64,000 nt of DNA, from contig CM032123.1 of the NCBI GenBank assembly GCA_018894105.1, forward strand, positions 22,731,744 through 22,795,743. Direction: 5' to 3'. How positions within the stretch are numbered: the stretch's first letter is position 1; each line of letters opens with the position of its first letter. Position numbers and translations under genes: made by a program. Positions 23,871 through 34,913 of the stretch are shown here, one piece after another. This DNA comes from Jacaranda mimosifolia. Lineage: Eukaryota > Streptophyta > Magnoliopsida > Lamiales > Bignoniaceae. The notes beneath the pieces are model-generated. The model had not been told where the DNA came from. It did no database searches and worked only from the letters and a program-made list of their open reading frames with translations.

Positions 23871-26548
23871 TGTGGCACCCTCACTCGGGATAGCACCTAA
23901 GCTGAGGCGTCACTCCAGTTCAGACTTAAACCTACCCAGGCATGACAACCTGGTACAGAACTTACCCAATCAAACGAACTAAACTTAACCAGGAATGATA
24001 ACCTGGTACAGAACTAACCCAATCAAACTAAACTAAACTTACCCAGACATGACAACCTGGTACAACACTTACCCAGGCATGACAACCTGGTATAGAACTT
24101 ACCCAAGTATATCGACTTGGTACAAAACTTACCTAAGCATATTAGATCAAATTTATACTAATCAAACCGAACTTACCCAGGCGTAACCACCTAACATAAG
24201 ACCGACCAATCAAACTGAACTTACCCAGGCATAACTACCTAGTACAAAACTTACTAATCAAATTGAACTTACCTAGGCATAACAACCTAGTACAGAACTT
24301 ACCCGAGCGTGACAACCTGGTGCAAAACTTACCCAAGCATAGCTTGGTACATAACTTAGCCAGGCATATCAGCTTGGTACATAACTTACCCAGGCATATC
24401 AGCTTGGTACATAATGTATTACTGATAGAACAAATCAATGACATATCCAAACACGATAACCTGGTACAAACAACTTGGTACATAAGTTACCCAGGCATAT
24501 ATGCTTGGTACGTAACTTATTACTGATAGAACAACCCATGACATACCAAACGAACTAACTTACCCAAGCGTAATAGCTTGGTACCCAACAAATTACTGAC
24601 AGAACAAATCCATAATACCAATAAAATTCAGGCTAGCCAACATGGCCACTTAACGCTGTAACGTATAAACAAGTTACCGGCAAGGCAACAGATAATGATA
24701 CAGATAACATGACGGTAATAGAAAATCTATCGATATAGAATACATATAATAGTTTGGGGGAACCTCACAGGGTTTGATAATCAATAGCAATGGTAACGAA
24801 AATCAAGATAGATATCAGATCAGTAGAACTTAACTAGGTTCAATGATATCTATGGAATAAGCTCATACAAAGCAATCGCCGATTGGAAGAACCTCCCAGG
24901 AGTACAAAAATTAATAAAGTGCAATAATCAAGTCAATATCAACCCCCACAGGGGTTTATCAAGAAAATTGACAAGTACAAGATGTGCCAGGTTGGCAGAC
25001 TCCGTAATCTCAGAAATATAGTCACCGACTATTGGTCCGTGGGACCTACTTCTTCGTCACCTACTTCTTCTTAGTCAAGATCCTCCTTCGATCATATAAT
25101 CATATTTATACAAATTAATAACCTAAAATCGATACTTAATCGGCTGAATCGATAGCCTCGATAAAGACATGCTAATAGCGCCGATCCTATTAAAGGAATA
25201 TATAATTGGATCCTAAATCGTTCAATTGATCTTACCACAACATACTAAATTGATAACGATAGTCTAATATCCCTTAAAATCCCAATTTATCTCAAATTTA
25301 TCACATGATAATATGAATTCGAGTTTGCTAAACTTATAATAGTACATGCATGACCCAATCTTGGTTCTGTATCATCTCAATTAACCCAATTATTGCCACT
25401 TAGGTTCTAAATTCATAAAACAAGGGGTTTCTCCACCTAATTAACTTAATTATCAAGATTATTACGCGATATAGCAAAATTTGAATCCATTGACTTATGT
25501 AATTGTATGTATATCTCAATATTTTCAATCAAATTGTGTGTATTCCTCGTTTATACAATACATCATAAGGTTTGGAGATATATACATACACATGCATACA
25601 ACTTTGACACAAGTTTCTCATTTTTACCTAATATCTTTTTACCGAAGCTTAGAATGAACGATCAGCTTGCATGCATCTAATCACCGTGACGAGATGAAGA
25701 TTATGTCCAGTCGCTGCTTCCGCCGTGTCACTTCCGTCTGCCACCGCCGACACTACCAAAATGCTCATTTCAGCTCAACTAACAAAAGCCCTCAACCAAT
25801 TTTGGATTTCGCCGCCGTTTGATCGGTTAATTGATCGAAAAATTAAAATCCTGCCACTAACGCTGTCGCGACTTTCGACCTCAATTCCGCTCGCTCCGGT
25901 GGTCTATTTCCAAAATTAAACCTACCTACATGATCCCCAAGATGAACCCAACAAAACCTATATTTCAAACCAAACTTTGATCGTCGGAACGGATAAACCC
26001 ATCACCACCGCCAAGGCCGCAACTTTAAGCTCTAATTTCGGCTGGTTAATCGGTCAATTTTGGGAAAGAATGGTATTTTTAAGTTCGTTGTGCTGAGAGG
26101 AGAAGATTGGTACCGAATTTGAGGGGCTTTAGTCACCGGTGAAGGTCATTGGAAAAGAGAGAAAAATGGGAAGAAGAAGAGAAGAAAATGAAGAAGAAAG
26201 GAGCTGATTTGCTGTTTAAAGCCCACTTTCAAAAATTGCAGTTGCACCCCCAAAACTATGGCCCAGCTTGTAGTTATGTCCTCTAGCATTTCAAAATCTT
26301 TCCTTTTGACCCCGAACTTTGTTAGTGCCCTATTTTAGCCTCTTTGGCCTAAATTAATTCCATGCAAACCCATAAACTTTATAAAAATGGTCCAATCAAG
26401 TCTTCTCAAGTTGCGATTCAATCCCAAAACTTTCCATTTCCTTACAATTAAATCCTTTTTATTTATTTTTCGAGCCCTAAAATCCAATCAACCAATATCT
26501 TGATTTCAAATTTATTTTACAAAATACCAAATTTTTAGAGGTGTTACA
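23871..26548 (-). repeat. Gag-only element, 5' LTR (2.68 kb)
   Basis: It pairs with 18495-21737. On the minus strand it starts TGTAACACCTCTAAAAATTT at 26548 and ends GAGGGTGCCACA at 23871. It lacks about 590 bp that in the other LTR lie at 18546-19136; the gap begins right after 'cagacttaaa' and ends at the tandem array. It holds its own array at 23930-24610. Confidence 0.92.
23930..24610 (-). repeat. Tandem array in 5' LTR of the gag-only element
   Basis: The same monomer type as 19136-19800: 'acccaggcatgacaacctgg' at 23935, 24049 and 24074, with derived monomers such as 'acccaggcatatcagcttgg' at 24360-24400. The number and order of monomers differ from the other LTR. Frames at 24235-24526 are repeat translations. 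Confidence 0.85.
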
Positions 26549-26765
26549 CTTAATTCTTTCATTTATTTTTTAAATTTTTATCATTTTAATTTATAAACTA
26601 GAATTAGCAAATCATGATATTCTACAATTTATTTAAGTATAAATTATCTTCAAGCATAATTTGTTTAATTGAAATATTTATATTATTTTATTTAATTAGT
26701 AATAAATTTTCTTTCTTTAAACACACAAAAAAAAAAAAAAACAACAACAACAATTCATTTTTGGT
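26549..26765 (+). mobile_element. Helitron-like repeat, copy 3 (truncated)
   Basis: Starting from the CTTAA duplication this matches 3346-3540: 'ttctttcatttattttttaa', 'gaattagcaaatc', 'tgatattctaca' and 'aattagtaat'. It stops at 'acaattcattttt', before the hairpin end found in copies 1 and 2, where the next element begins. The gag-only element at 18495-26548 inserted into it. A poly-A/ACA run lies at 26722-26755. The frame at 26614-26847 is chance. Confidence 0.55.
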
Positions 26766-26769
26766 TGAA

Positions 26770-28330
26770 TTACGGCTACCACCATTGTGGTTTGGCATAA
26801 TTATGAAAAATTCATCGCTTTTTCAAAAATTAGAAAAACCTCCCTAAATCTACAAACTTGGTTGTAAGGTGGATAGAAAATGAGAAAAGCCAAAAATACC
26901 CTTGATGGAAAATAATTAAAAAAATAAAAATGCTAAAATTTGGTTTTGATGGCTAAAGTCCTAAATGTCACACTATGTGTTATGATATCTTAAAATTCTG
27001 AATTATGCTAAACACCATATATATTTAGAATAATCTATTTACATAATTAAATTTATCTAATAATATTAAATAAAAAAATATTTATTAGTTGAGTTACATA
27101 TTAGACAATATGAAACTAATAAGTATATCTAATGATTTAGTTAAATTTAATTAAAATATTTATTAAAATAGAAATCATATTTAAAATAAAGATATTTATC
27201 ATTTATTCAAATAATAAATATATCTAAAATAATTAATACAATTTAGTTAAATTTATTAATTAATAAAACTAATGAACAAAAAATTAAAAATTGTATTAAT
27301 AGAGAATAAATAAGTAAAACAAAATTAAATATATGTATTTTTAACTAAATTATTTATTAACTAAAAATGATAATTTTTAAATTTAATTACATTACTTATT
27401 AAAAGAATAATCATATCTAAATTAAAGATATTTAAAATAAATAAAATATTTATTCAAATAATAAATCTATCTAAAATAACAATAAATAAATAAATAATTG
27501 TTAATTAATAAAAATAACAAATAACAAATTGTTAATTAAGAATAAATAAGTAAAACAATTTCAAATATGTATTTTTAAATAAATTATTTATCAATTAAAA
27601 AATAAAATTTTTGAATTTAATAATATAATTTATTAAAACAATATTCATTTCTAAATCAAAGATATTTAAAACAATTAACATATTTATTCTATTAATAAAT
27701 CTATCTAAATAATTAACAAAACTTAGTTAACTTTATTAATTAATTCAAAATACAATAAATAAAAAATTAAAAGCAATATTAATTAGGAATGAATAAATAA
27801 AAAAATTAAATATATATTTTACTTAAATTATTTATTAATTAAAAATGATAAAAAAAAATAAGCGCCCCTCCCCCTTCGCTTCTTCCTGCGACCATGGCTA
27901 TGCCATGGCTGATGACCTGCTGCCCATGGCAATCGTCGCTGCCATGGCCAGCAAGCAGCAATTAGGCTGCCTAGCCTCAGCAGCACAATGCCAGCAGTTG
28001 CCACTGGCGGAGGTCGCCAGGCCAGATTTGGCCTGTGGGGGGTGGGGGGTTGCAAATATATATATATATATGTATACATATGTATATATGTATATATCAT
28101 ATATATTATATCTAATATTATATTATATATGTATGTGTATATATATAATATATTTCTATATTTTTTATTAAAATTTAGGACATTTTTTGTAATTTCGTAT
28201 AATGAAATTTTAAAGCAGATTATTAGAGGGCAGTATTGAAATTTCACATGGCATTTTTAACTGCAAATTGAGGAAATCCTAATGGTTGGACTAATTTGTT
28301 GGACTGCGACAAACCTCAGGTTTTTTTTTT
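26770..28330. mobile_element. Possible non-autonomous DNA transposon
   Basis: The left edge has 'ccaccattgtggtttggcat' and the right edge, reverse-complemented, has 'cctgaggtttgtcgcagtc'; both are of the 'ccctGWGGTTTG' type common at plant DNA-transposon ends. Between them lie about 1.0 kb of AT-rich DNA without genes (26900-27845), a GC-rich island (27858-28045) and a TA-rich microsatellite (28053-28155). No transposase or clear target duplication is seen. The frames on both strands at 27828-28247 read through the island and microsatellite and are not convincing proteins. Confidence 0.3.
28053..28155. repeat. TA/TATG microsatellite
   Basis: A run of TATATATA, TATG and TATATAT units about 100 bp long, directly right of the G-rich edge of the GC island. 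Confidence 0.85.
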
Positions 28331-28360
28331 CTTTTTTTATAATTTTCAAAAAAGTGGGGA

Positions 28361-31300
28361 CGTAACACCCCTAAAATTCGGTATTCTGAAAAAAATAAGG
28401 ATTTAGAAATCAGGATATTGGTTGATTGATTTTAGGGCTCAAAAAATAAATAAAAGGACTTGATTGTAAGAATTTTGGAAGTTTTGGGGTTGATTTGAAA
28501 ATTGAGGAAAACTTGATTGACCAATATTTGGAAGTTTTGTGTGTCAAAGCGGGATTAATATTTGGTCAAAGGGGTGAATGTGGGGCATTAATATAGTTAG
28601 GTGCTCCATTGGATAATGAAAGAACTTTGGAGGACTTGATTGGAGATTGGGCAGAAGTTCTAGGGGTTAAAATTGGATTCTAGAAAGTTGCTCTTTATAT
28701 AGCTTTTCCCTTCCCCCAGATTTCTTTATTTTCTTCACCAAAGTCCACCATCTTCCTCCTCCAGCCATCTTCTTCGGCGAACAACAAAACCCATACATAT
28801 TATACACCATTTTATTCCTCTCAGCTTAAGGAACTCAAAAATACTAAAATCTTGTAGAACTAACCGGTGTAGTGGCCGAAAATTTAGCTCGAAGTCACGG
28901 TTGTGGCGGTGGTGATAGGTTTCTCCGTTCTAGTGACTGAAGCTTTGGTTTGAGTATTGGGTTTTGTTGGGCTCGACTCAAGGATCACAATGGTAGCTTG
29001 AGCATCCAAAATGGACCACTAATGGCAAAGAAATTGGAAGAAAATTGAGCGGCAGCGCTGGTGGTGGGATTTTGATTTTCTGGCTAATTGACGGTGAATT
29101 CGGCGACGGAATGAGAAATTGATTGGGGTGTTTGAATCGGGGAGCTGAAACACACATTTTGGCGATGGTAGTGAGCTTTTTTGGCGGTGGCGGACAACAG
29201 CAAATAGCGGTCAATGGCGATAGGTTAGAATCTTCGTCTCATCGCGGTGATCACATGCACGCAAGCTGATTGTAATTTTGAGGTTGCAATAAAAAAATAT
29301 TAGGTAAATGACCGAAAATGGATTTAAATTATATGCATGTGTATGTATATACTTTCTAAACCTTACGATGTATTGCATAAATAAAGAATACGCGCAATTT
29401 AATCCAGAAAACTAGGACATGCACATAATTATATAAGTTTGTGGACTGGGATCTTGTTATATATATGATAACTTTGGAATAGTTGAGTTAATCAAGCGAT
29501 TAAATCCTAATTCTATGGATTTGGAACCTAAGTCGCAATACTTGGGTTAATTGAGATGAGACAAAACCAAGATTTAGATCATGCATGTACCATTATAAGT
29601 GTAGTAAACTCGAATTTGTATTATTATGTGATAAATTTGAGATAAATTGGGTTTTTTAAGGGATATTAGACCATCATTATTAATTTAGTATGTCGTGGGA
29701 AGATCAATTGGATGATTTAGGACAAAACTATAAATTCCTTTAATGAGATCAGTCCTATTACCATGTCTTTATCGAGGCTATCAATTTAGCTAATTAAGTA
29801 TTGATTTTAGGCCGTTGTTAGTGTAATTGCGATTATATGGTCGAATGAGGATTTTTGATTGTAAATATACTATTTTGGTTAGGTAACGATGAGTGGGTCT
29901 CGTAGGTCAATAGGCGGCAACAACATTTCTGAGACTACAGAGGTGAGGGTTTGCCAACCTAGCACTTCTTTCAATTATCTGTCATTGTGATAAACCCTGT
30001 GAGGGTTTCCTATTTCTGTACCCTACTGAATTGTGTTTCTTGAAATCTGTGAATTTGTTCATAATCTACTTGTTTTCTGTTAGTTAACTTGTATACCCCT
30101 ATGAGGTTCTGCCACTTTGGCCTCGATTATTCTATCTGTTCTTATGGAATGGCCCCTGTGCAGGTTCAACTTGATTGTATTGACTATTCTTGATTGTTGA
30201 AATCGCACTCGCTTGAGTACTTGTTCTTGTTATTGGAATTGTTCTTGCTCGCGTGTTCAATTGTTAAATTGTTACTTGACACTTGTACCTCTGTGAGGGT
30301 TAATTCTTATTATACTCTGCTATGAGTTGTAGCTGTTTGTTTTGGTGCCCAGAACTTCTTTCAATCTTGTCTTGTACTTGTCTCGATCGGTACTTGTTAC
30401 TGTTATGTACTTGTTCTTGTCTTGTCTTGTTATCGTATGCCTTGCTGGCATACATATCTATTCGTATATGGCCATGATGGCTTAATCGTACTTGTTAATC
30501 GTTATGGTATTGCCTTGTTGGCAAATTCGATTGATTAATATTGGTCATATGTTAGTGATATGCCATAAAGACTCCTAGGTATCAATAATATGCTAGCGAT
30601 ACTCTTAGGTATCATTCGTCTGTCAGTAAGATGCTAGGGATACTCCTAGGTTTCGTCCATCTGTCAGTGATATGCTAGGGATATTCCTAGGTATCGTCCG
30701 TTTGTCAGTTATGTGCTAGGGATACTCCTAGGTATCATCCGTCTGTCTATGATATGCTAGGGATACTCCTAGGTATCGGTAGTCTGTTAGTGGTATGCTA
30801 GGGATACTCCTATGTGTTGTCCATCTGTTAGTGATATGCTATGGATACTCCTAGGTACCGTCAGTCTGTCAGTGATGTGCTAGGGATACTCCTAGGTATC
30901 ATTTGTCTGTTAGTGATATGCTAGGGATACTTCTAGGTATTGTCCGTCTGTAAATGATAGGCTAAGGATACTCCTAGGTATCATCCATCTGTCATTTACG
31001 TGCTAAGGATACTCCTAGGCATCTTCTATGTGTCAAGTTGTCACACTTGGATATGACTGAGTGATTGGAATAAGAATTGTTCTGATATGCATGTCAAGTC
31101 AGTTCCATTGAACTACATATGACTTGAGCTTGTTTATTCTGACTGTATCTGATTATTTGTACACTGTTCTTGGAGCGATAAGGAATGAGAGATTCCTATC
31201 TGCTCAAATTGTTATTTGTATCTGATATTGTTCTTGTTCTAAACGTTAAATGATAATTTGTTGAGTTGATTTGTCCTCAACAGATCTCCACTACTTATGA

Positions 31301-31714
31301 TTAAGATTATACCTCACTAAGTCCTTTGGACTTACCTCCCGTAATTCTTTGGTTTTCTTAGATAGGAGTAAATGATGAACTGGAACTCCAAACTTGGATG
31401 GGCGAACACATTTTGTATGAGAAAACAATTGTACATGTTTATGGGTTCTTTTGGGACATTTTGTAAACCCTAGAGACGTTGTGATATGTTATGTTGATGC
31501 TAATGACTTAAGGCATGTAAATATTATGTTAAATGTAAGAAAGTGAATCATGGTATGTACTTGATGGTTTGTTGAGTCAGTTAAGTTTGAAATTTCCGCT
31601 ACTTTGATAAGCTAAGTTTGAAACCTTTTGGGTCTATTGATTGAATTGTTCAATTTAAGATTGAACTGAGTGGCACCTCGACTTAGGTGCTATCTCGAGT
31701 GGGGGGGCATTACA
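28361..31714 (+). mobile_element. Tekay-type LTR of a truncated element
   Basis: A 3.35-kb LTR starting (T/C)GTAACACCCCTAAAATTC and ending GGGGGGGCATTACA, followed at once by a PBS. It is the same family as the LTRs at 18495-26548 but diverged: shared stretches include 'gataaatttgagataaattgg'-type sequence (29620-29660), the 'tgtctttatcgaggcta' region and the CTTAGGTGCTATCTCGAGTG end. Only the 5' LTR and a stub remain, so no target duplication can be tested. The frame at 28978-29214 on the minus strand is LTR sequence. Confidence 0.85.
30550..31030 (+). repeat. Regular 41-bp tandem array inside the LTR
   Basis: About twelve monomers. TGCTA starts at 30632, 30673, 30714, 30755, 30796, 30837, 30878, 30919, (G)GCTA at 30960 and TGCTA at 31001, exactly 41 bp apart. 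Each reads TGCTAGGGATACTCCTAGGT plus a spacer with GTCTGTCAGTGATA. CTAGG and CCTAG make a 5-bp stem around a 6-base loop. The first two monomers (30561 and 30591) are degenerate and shorter. Confidence 0.95.
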
Positions 31715-31716
31715 GG

Positions 31717-31822
31717 TGGTATCAGAGCTTGGGTTTGGAAAGCCTGAGCAGAGCTAGAATATGATCCTCGGATATGAAACTCTTGGATAGTGGAGTTAAG
31801 CTTGACTGTGGAAATGTTTAAT
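31717..31822 (+). mobile_element. PBS and internal stub of the truncated Tekay-type element
   Basis: TGGTATCAGAGC at 31717-31728 is a perfect Met-tRNA primer-binding site. The next 95 bases ('ggtttggaaagcc', 'tagaatatga', 'gaactcttggatagtggagt') match the leader of the gag-only element read from 23854 downwards on the minus strand. Similarity stops near 31822, so the rest of the element was lost. Confidence 0.85.
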
Positions 31823-32639
31823 GGATGAAAAATAGGATTGGATAATTTTATATTTTATAAATTATATTTACTTTGTGGGATGATATGAATGATAAAAAGT
31901 GGATAATTGTATTAAATGTTTACTTTGATGGATAATAATATTGGGACAAAATTTGAAAGACTAAAATACTCTCAATTAAAATATTTATTTATTTTTTGAT
32001 TTAACGCAGAGAAATTAATTTTTCCCGGTTCCAACACAACGTTCAACTATTTCTTCTTCTCGAATATAAAGAAATTAATTTTACTCCATTCTAACACAAC
32101 ATTCTTACACATGAAAACAAGATCTTAAAATTCAAATAATTTAGGATAAAGTTTTTTTTAATCAATATTATTATCTCAATTATATATATATATTTATCTT
32201 TCAATTATTTTAAAAATAAATATATTTTGTTTAATTACTACATTGGTATAGAACTATATTTTTAATATATGATAATTATTAATCAATCAAAATTCTATAT
32301 GATAATTATTAATCAATCAAAATTTGTACAAAAATATTTATATAACAAAATTTATTTTTCTCAAAAAAGAATACGAAACATAAATTTTATTTACAACGTA
32401 TTCTCCAACCTAATTATTTGGATTCATTGTTCTAAAATATTATTCCAAGGCAATGAAAAACAATTTCAAACAATTCTAATACATATATATAAAACAAAAA
32501 AAGAACCAATTTATAAAATTGCTCAAATAAGTGTTGGTCAGTTTGTTAGAATTTAGTGGGGGATATAATAGTAATTGAATTTGTAAATAGTAATAGCTAA
32601 TGGTCATTGCATTTGCCATCGTGAATGGGTCCATAATTG

Positions 32640-32830
32640 GGATAAAAAAATCAAACAGCTTTGGCCTGATGTATCATTCGTCACTTAGCACCTATAGTGC
32701 CGGGTTGGAGTTCAATTTCTGGTCTGTATATTGTAATGTATGTACATGATGAAGTGGGATGTGGGCCAACATCCCACTTCATCATAAAAAGGAAACAAGC
32801 CATAATTGTTGCATCTTCGTATTTTTTTTT
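32640..32830 (+). mobile_element. Possible tRNA-derived SINE
   Basis: The segment TAGTGCCGGGTTGGAGTTCA (32695-32714) resembles a pol III B box (GGTTCGANTCC), and TGGCCTGATG 40 bases upstream could be a decayed A box. A T-rich end follows at 32820-32830 after a hairpin. The length of about 190 bp suits a plant SINE. Both boxes are imperfect and I see no clear flanking duplication, so this is weak. Confidence 0.3.
32746..32785. repeat. Perfect 17-bp hairpin
   Basis: ATGATGAAGTGGGATGT (32746-32762), a 6-base loop GGGCCA, then the exact reverse complement (32769-32785). No mismatch and no T-run after it. It lies inside the possible SINE. Confidence 0.95.
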
Positions 32831-33566
32831 CTCTCTCTCTCTCTGTCTCTCTTGTTTTTATTAACATTTTATTAAAACATAGCATAAAACTAACTCTCCT
32901 GGATCCTGGAGGGATGAAGAAAAGATGCAATTGACAAATTTTAAACCAAGAATACCATCTCATGATACTTAGATTTGGGGTGGCGACATGGATTTCATGC
33001 CATGGTTCTATCCCAAACCCAACTAGTTTTAAATTAGGTTGGATTTGAAATATTTTAAATAAATTTGAATTGAGCTGGATTTAGATGAGTTTATTTTGAG
33101 TTGGGTTTGATTGACCTCTCTTTGTTTTGGTTGTATATGGATTGAAAATATGTTGAAAATAGATTGTAAATGGGTTTAATCAAAAAATTAATTAAAATTT
33201 TTTAAATTTAATTATAATTATCATTAGTTTACTGTGTAACTTTTAGTTATTCGAAATAAATAAAGTAGGGCATTTTAGGCAAATCATTAAAAAACATACC
33301 AAAAAGGGATATGTGCTTTGTTAATAGTATAGATGGTCCACTAAAATTAAATTTTGTATTAATTATATAGTGAAATAAGCAAAAATTATTTTATCATCCA
33401 TATATAATCTCATTAGCATCATGTTATAGAAAATAAGAATCAAATAAATTCAAAACATTACAATTATTATATTTTATAATTACAATAAAATTACTACAGT
33501 TATCTAAAAATGCATATGGAAGGGGGAAAAAAAGTTATTTTCGATAAAAGTAAAAGACAATATGCA

Positions 33567-34518
33567 CCCTATAAATGGGTAGGGTATCACTCTACCCATA
33601 CTCATACCCTAAAATACCCAAAATGATGGAACCCTAATCCTATCCTACCATAAAATACCCAAAAGGATGAGACCCTAATCCTACCATACCCTATCTAACC
33701 CAAGACCCACTGAGTCTAGTTTATTGGACTTATGTTTTTAATATATATATTTATTTTTTCAATATATACTAAAAATATTATTTAGCATACGATAATAAAA
33801 AATAAATTTTTTTATATTTAATTTAATTTAATCATTAAATTTAAATTATTTAATTTTAAACTTTTTGCTAATTAAATTAACTGTTTTATTGATATAATAG
33901 TTAAACTTTAAGAATATAATTAACAATTAAACTTTTTACTAATTAAATTAATATAATTAAAAAAAAGTTAATAAAAACAGTTTAAAAGCAAAATTTTTTT
34001 TCTATATTTAATTTTATAAAAACAGTTAATTTCTATATTAATATACTTTATTCATTAATAAAATTAATTTTATTAATTATTTTTATAAAAATTATTTATT
34101 CCACTATTAATTTTAATATTATTAATTTTATTAATGAAAAATGTTCAACTGTTGCTATTGCTATTCCAAATTAAAAAAAAAATTGTGATTCCAATATATT
34201 AACTTTATTAATTTAGTTTAATTTTTAATGAAGAAAATTATTTAGTTATTACTGTTTATTTACATATTTGTAATTTTTATATATAAAAAGTTTATCATTA
34301 ATATAAATTTGATTTTGGTATAAACAATTTTTAGGTTCATAAATTAAATTTAAGTATAAAGCAAAGGGTAATTTTTGGATATGGATAATGGGTAATTTAT
34401 GGGTACAGACCCTACCCATATGCATTCCACTATTTTTAATAAGTATAGGTGTGGGTAGGGTATGAGTATTGACATTTTGGGTCTGGGTAGGATAACACCC
34501 TACCCATTTACAGGCCTT
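33567..34518. mobile_element. Foldback element with 'TAAATGGGTAGGGT' ends (hAT/MITE-like)
   Basis: The left end CCTATAAATGGGTAGGGTAT (33569 on) and the reverse complement of the right end CCTGTAAATGGGTAGGGTGT pair over about 45-60 bp, with further ACTCATACCCTA blocks. The 640 bp between are AT-rich with no transposase. The ends resemble widespread plant hAT-type MITEs (from memory). I could not find a convincing 8-bp target duplication. Confidence 0.5.
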
Positions 34519-34913
34519 TGCTTATACATGTCATATTTTTGGACTTCCATTTGCACTCTAATGTGTTAGATGCTCACAAAAACTATTATGCTGATACTAA
34601 TAATCGATGACGTTAATAATCTCTTTGATTTCAAAAACAAATTTTTCTGGATTTCAAAAACTTATAATGACAAATTCAATAAGCTAAAAAAATAATTCTC
34701 TATTTGAAATATTATGGAACAATTAAACTTCTCTAAATCAAAATTGTAAATGCTATAGAATAATAAATAAAGTACAAGTTAATTTGAATTTAATTCAATT
34801 TTAGCAAGTAAGAATTTTAACAGTAAGTAATTAACATACAAGTAAAATAAAAATGAAATATCAAAATTTCACGAAGAAATACATTTAACAAAAAATGTGA
34901 TGTTTTTATATTC

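Larger units (their letters stand above)
18495..26548 (-). mobile_element. Gag-only Tekay-type LTR element (TR-GAG type)
   Basis: The element is 8.05 kb with LTRs at 18495-21737 and 23871-26548 and an internal part of only about 2.1 kb. It is flanked by perfect CTTAA duplications (18490-18494 and 26549-26553). On the minus strand the order is LTR, PBS TGGTATCAGAGC (23855-23866), gag, PPT-like CTTTTACGGGGG, LTR. Coding ends where Gag would run into protease; no PR, RT, RNase H, INT or chromodomain remains. The LTRs differ at roughly 7-8% of bases in a 200-bp stretch compared by eye. The target was a copy of the Helitron-like repeat, whose halves rejoin at 18494/26549. Such elements must borrow enzymes from autonomous relatives. 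Confidence 0.92.
31823..34913. other. AT-rich stretch without genes; small repeats
   Basis: No supported gene. It contains a degenerate duplication near 32006-32105, a 29-bp tandem duplication at 32266-32322, a possible SINE (32640-32830), a perfect hairpin (32746-32785), a CT run (32831-32845) and a hAT-like foldback (33567-34518). The stretch 32990-33130 ('gggttggattt', 'gagttgggtttgattga') is loosely like the reverse complement of 41670-41830 on the other side of the Sirevirus-like insertion. The 95-residue frame at 32269-32556 is AT-rich chance. Confidence 0.55.

Noticed and set aside
27828..28247. 139- and 108-residue frames over the GC island
   Set aside because: They read through a TA microsatellite and give Tyr/Ile-rich low-complexity tails; both strands are open, which is typical of simple sequence.
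30550..31030. CRISPR array
   Set aside because: The 41-bp units have no unique spacers; the whole unit repeats, and this is plant DNA inside an LTR.
32269..32556. 95-residue frame
   Set aside because: Starts with an exact 29-bp DNA duplication and is Ile/Asn/Lys-rich as expected from AT-rich DNA.
32640..32720. A real tRNA gene
   Set aside because: Only a B-box-like stretch is seen; no cloverleaf can be folded, so at best a SINE head.
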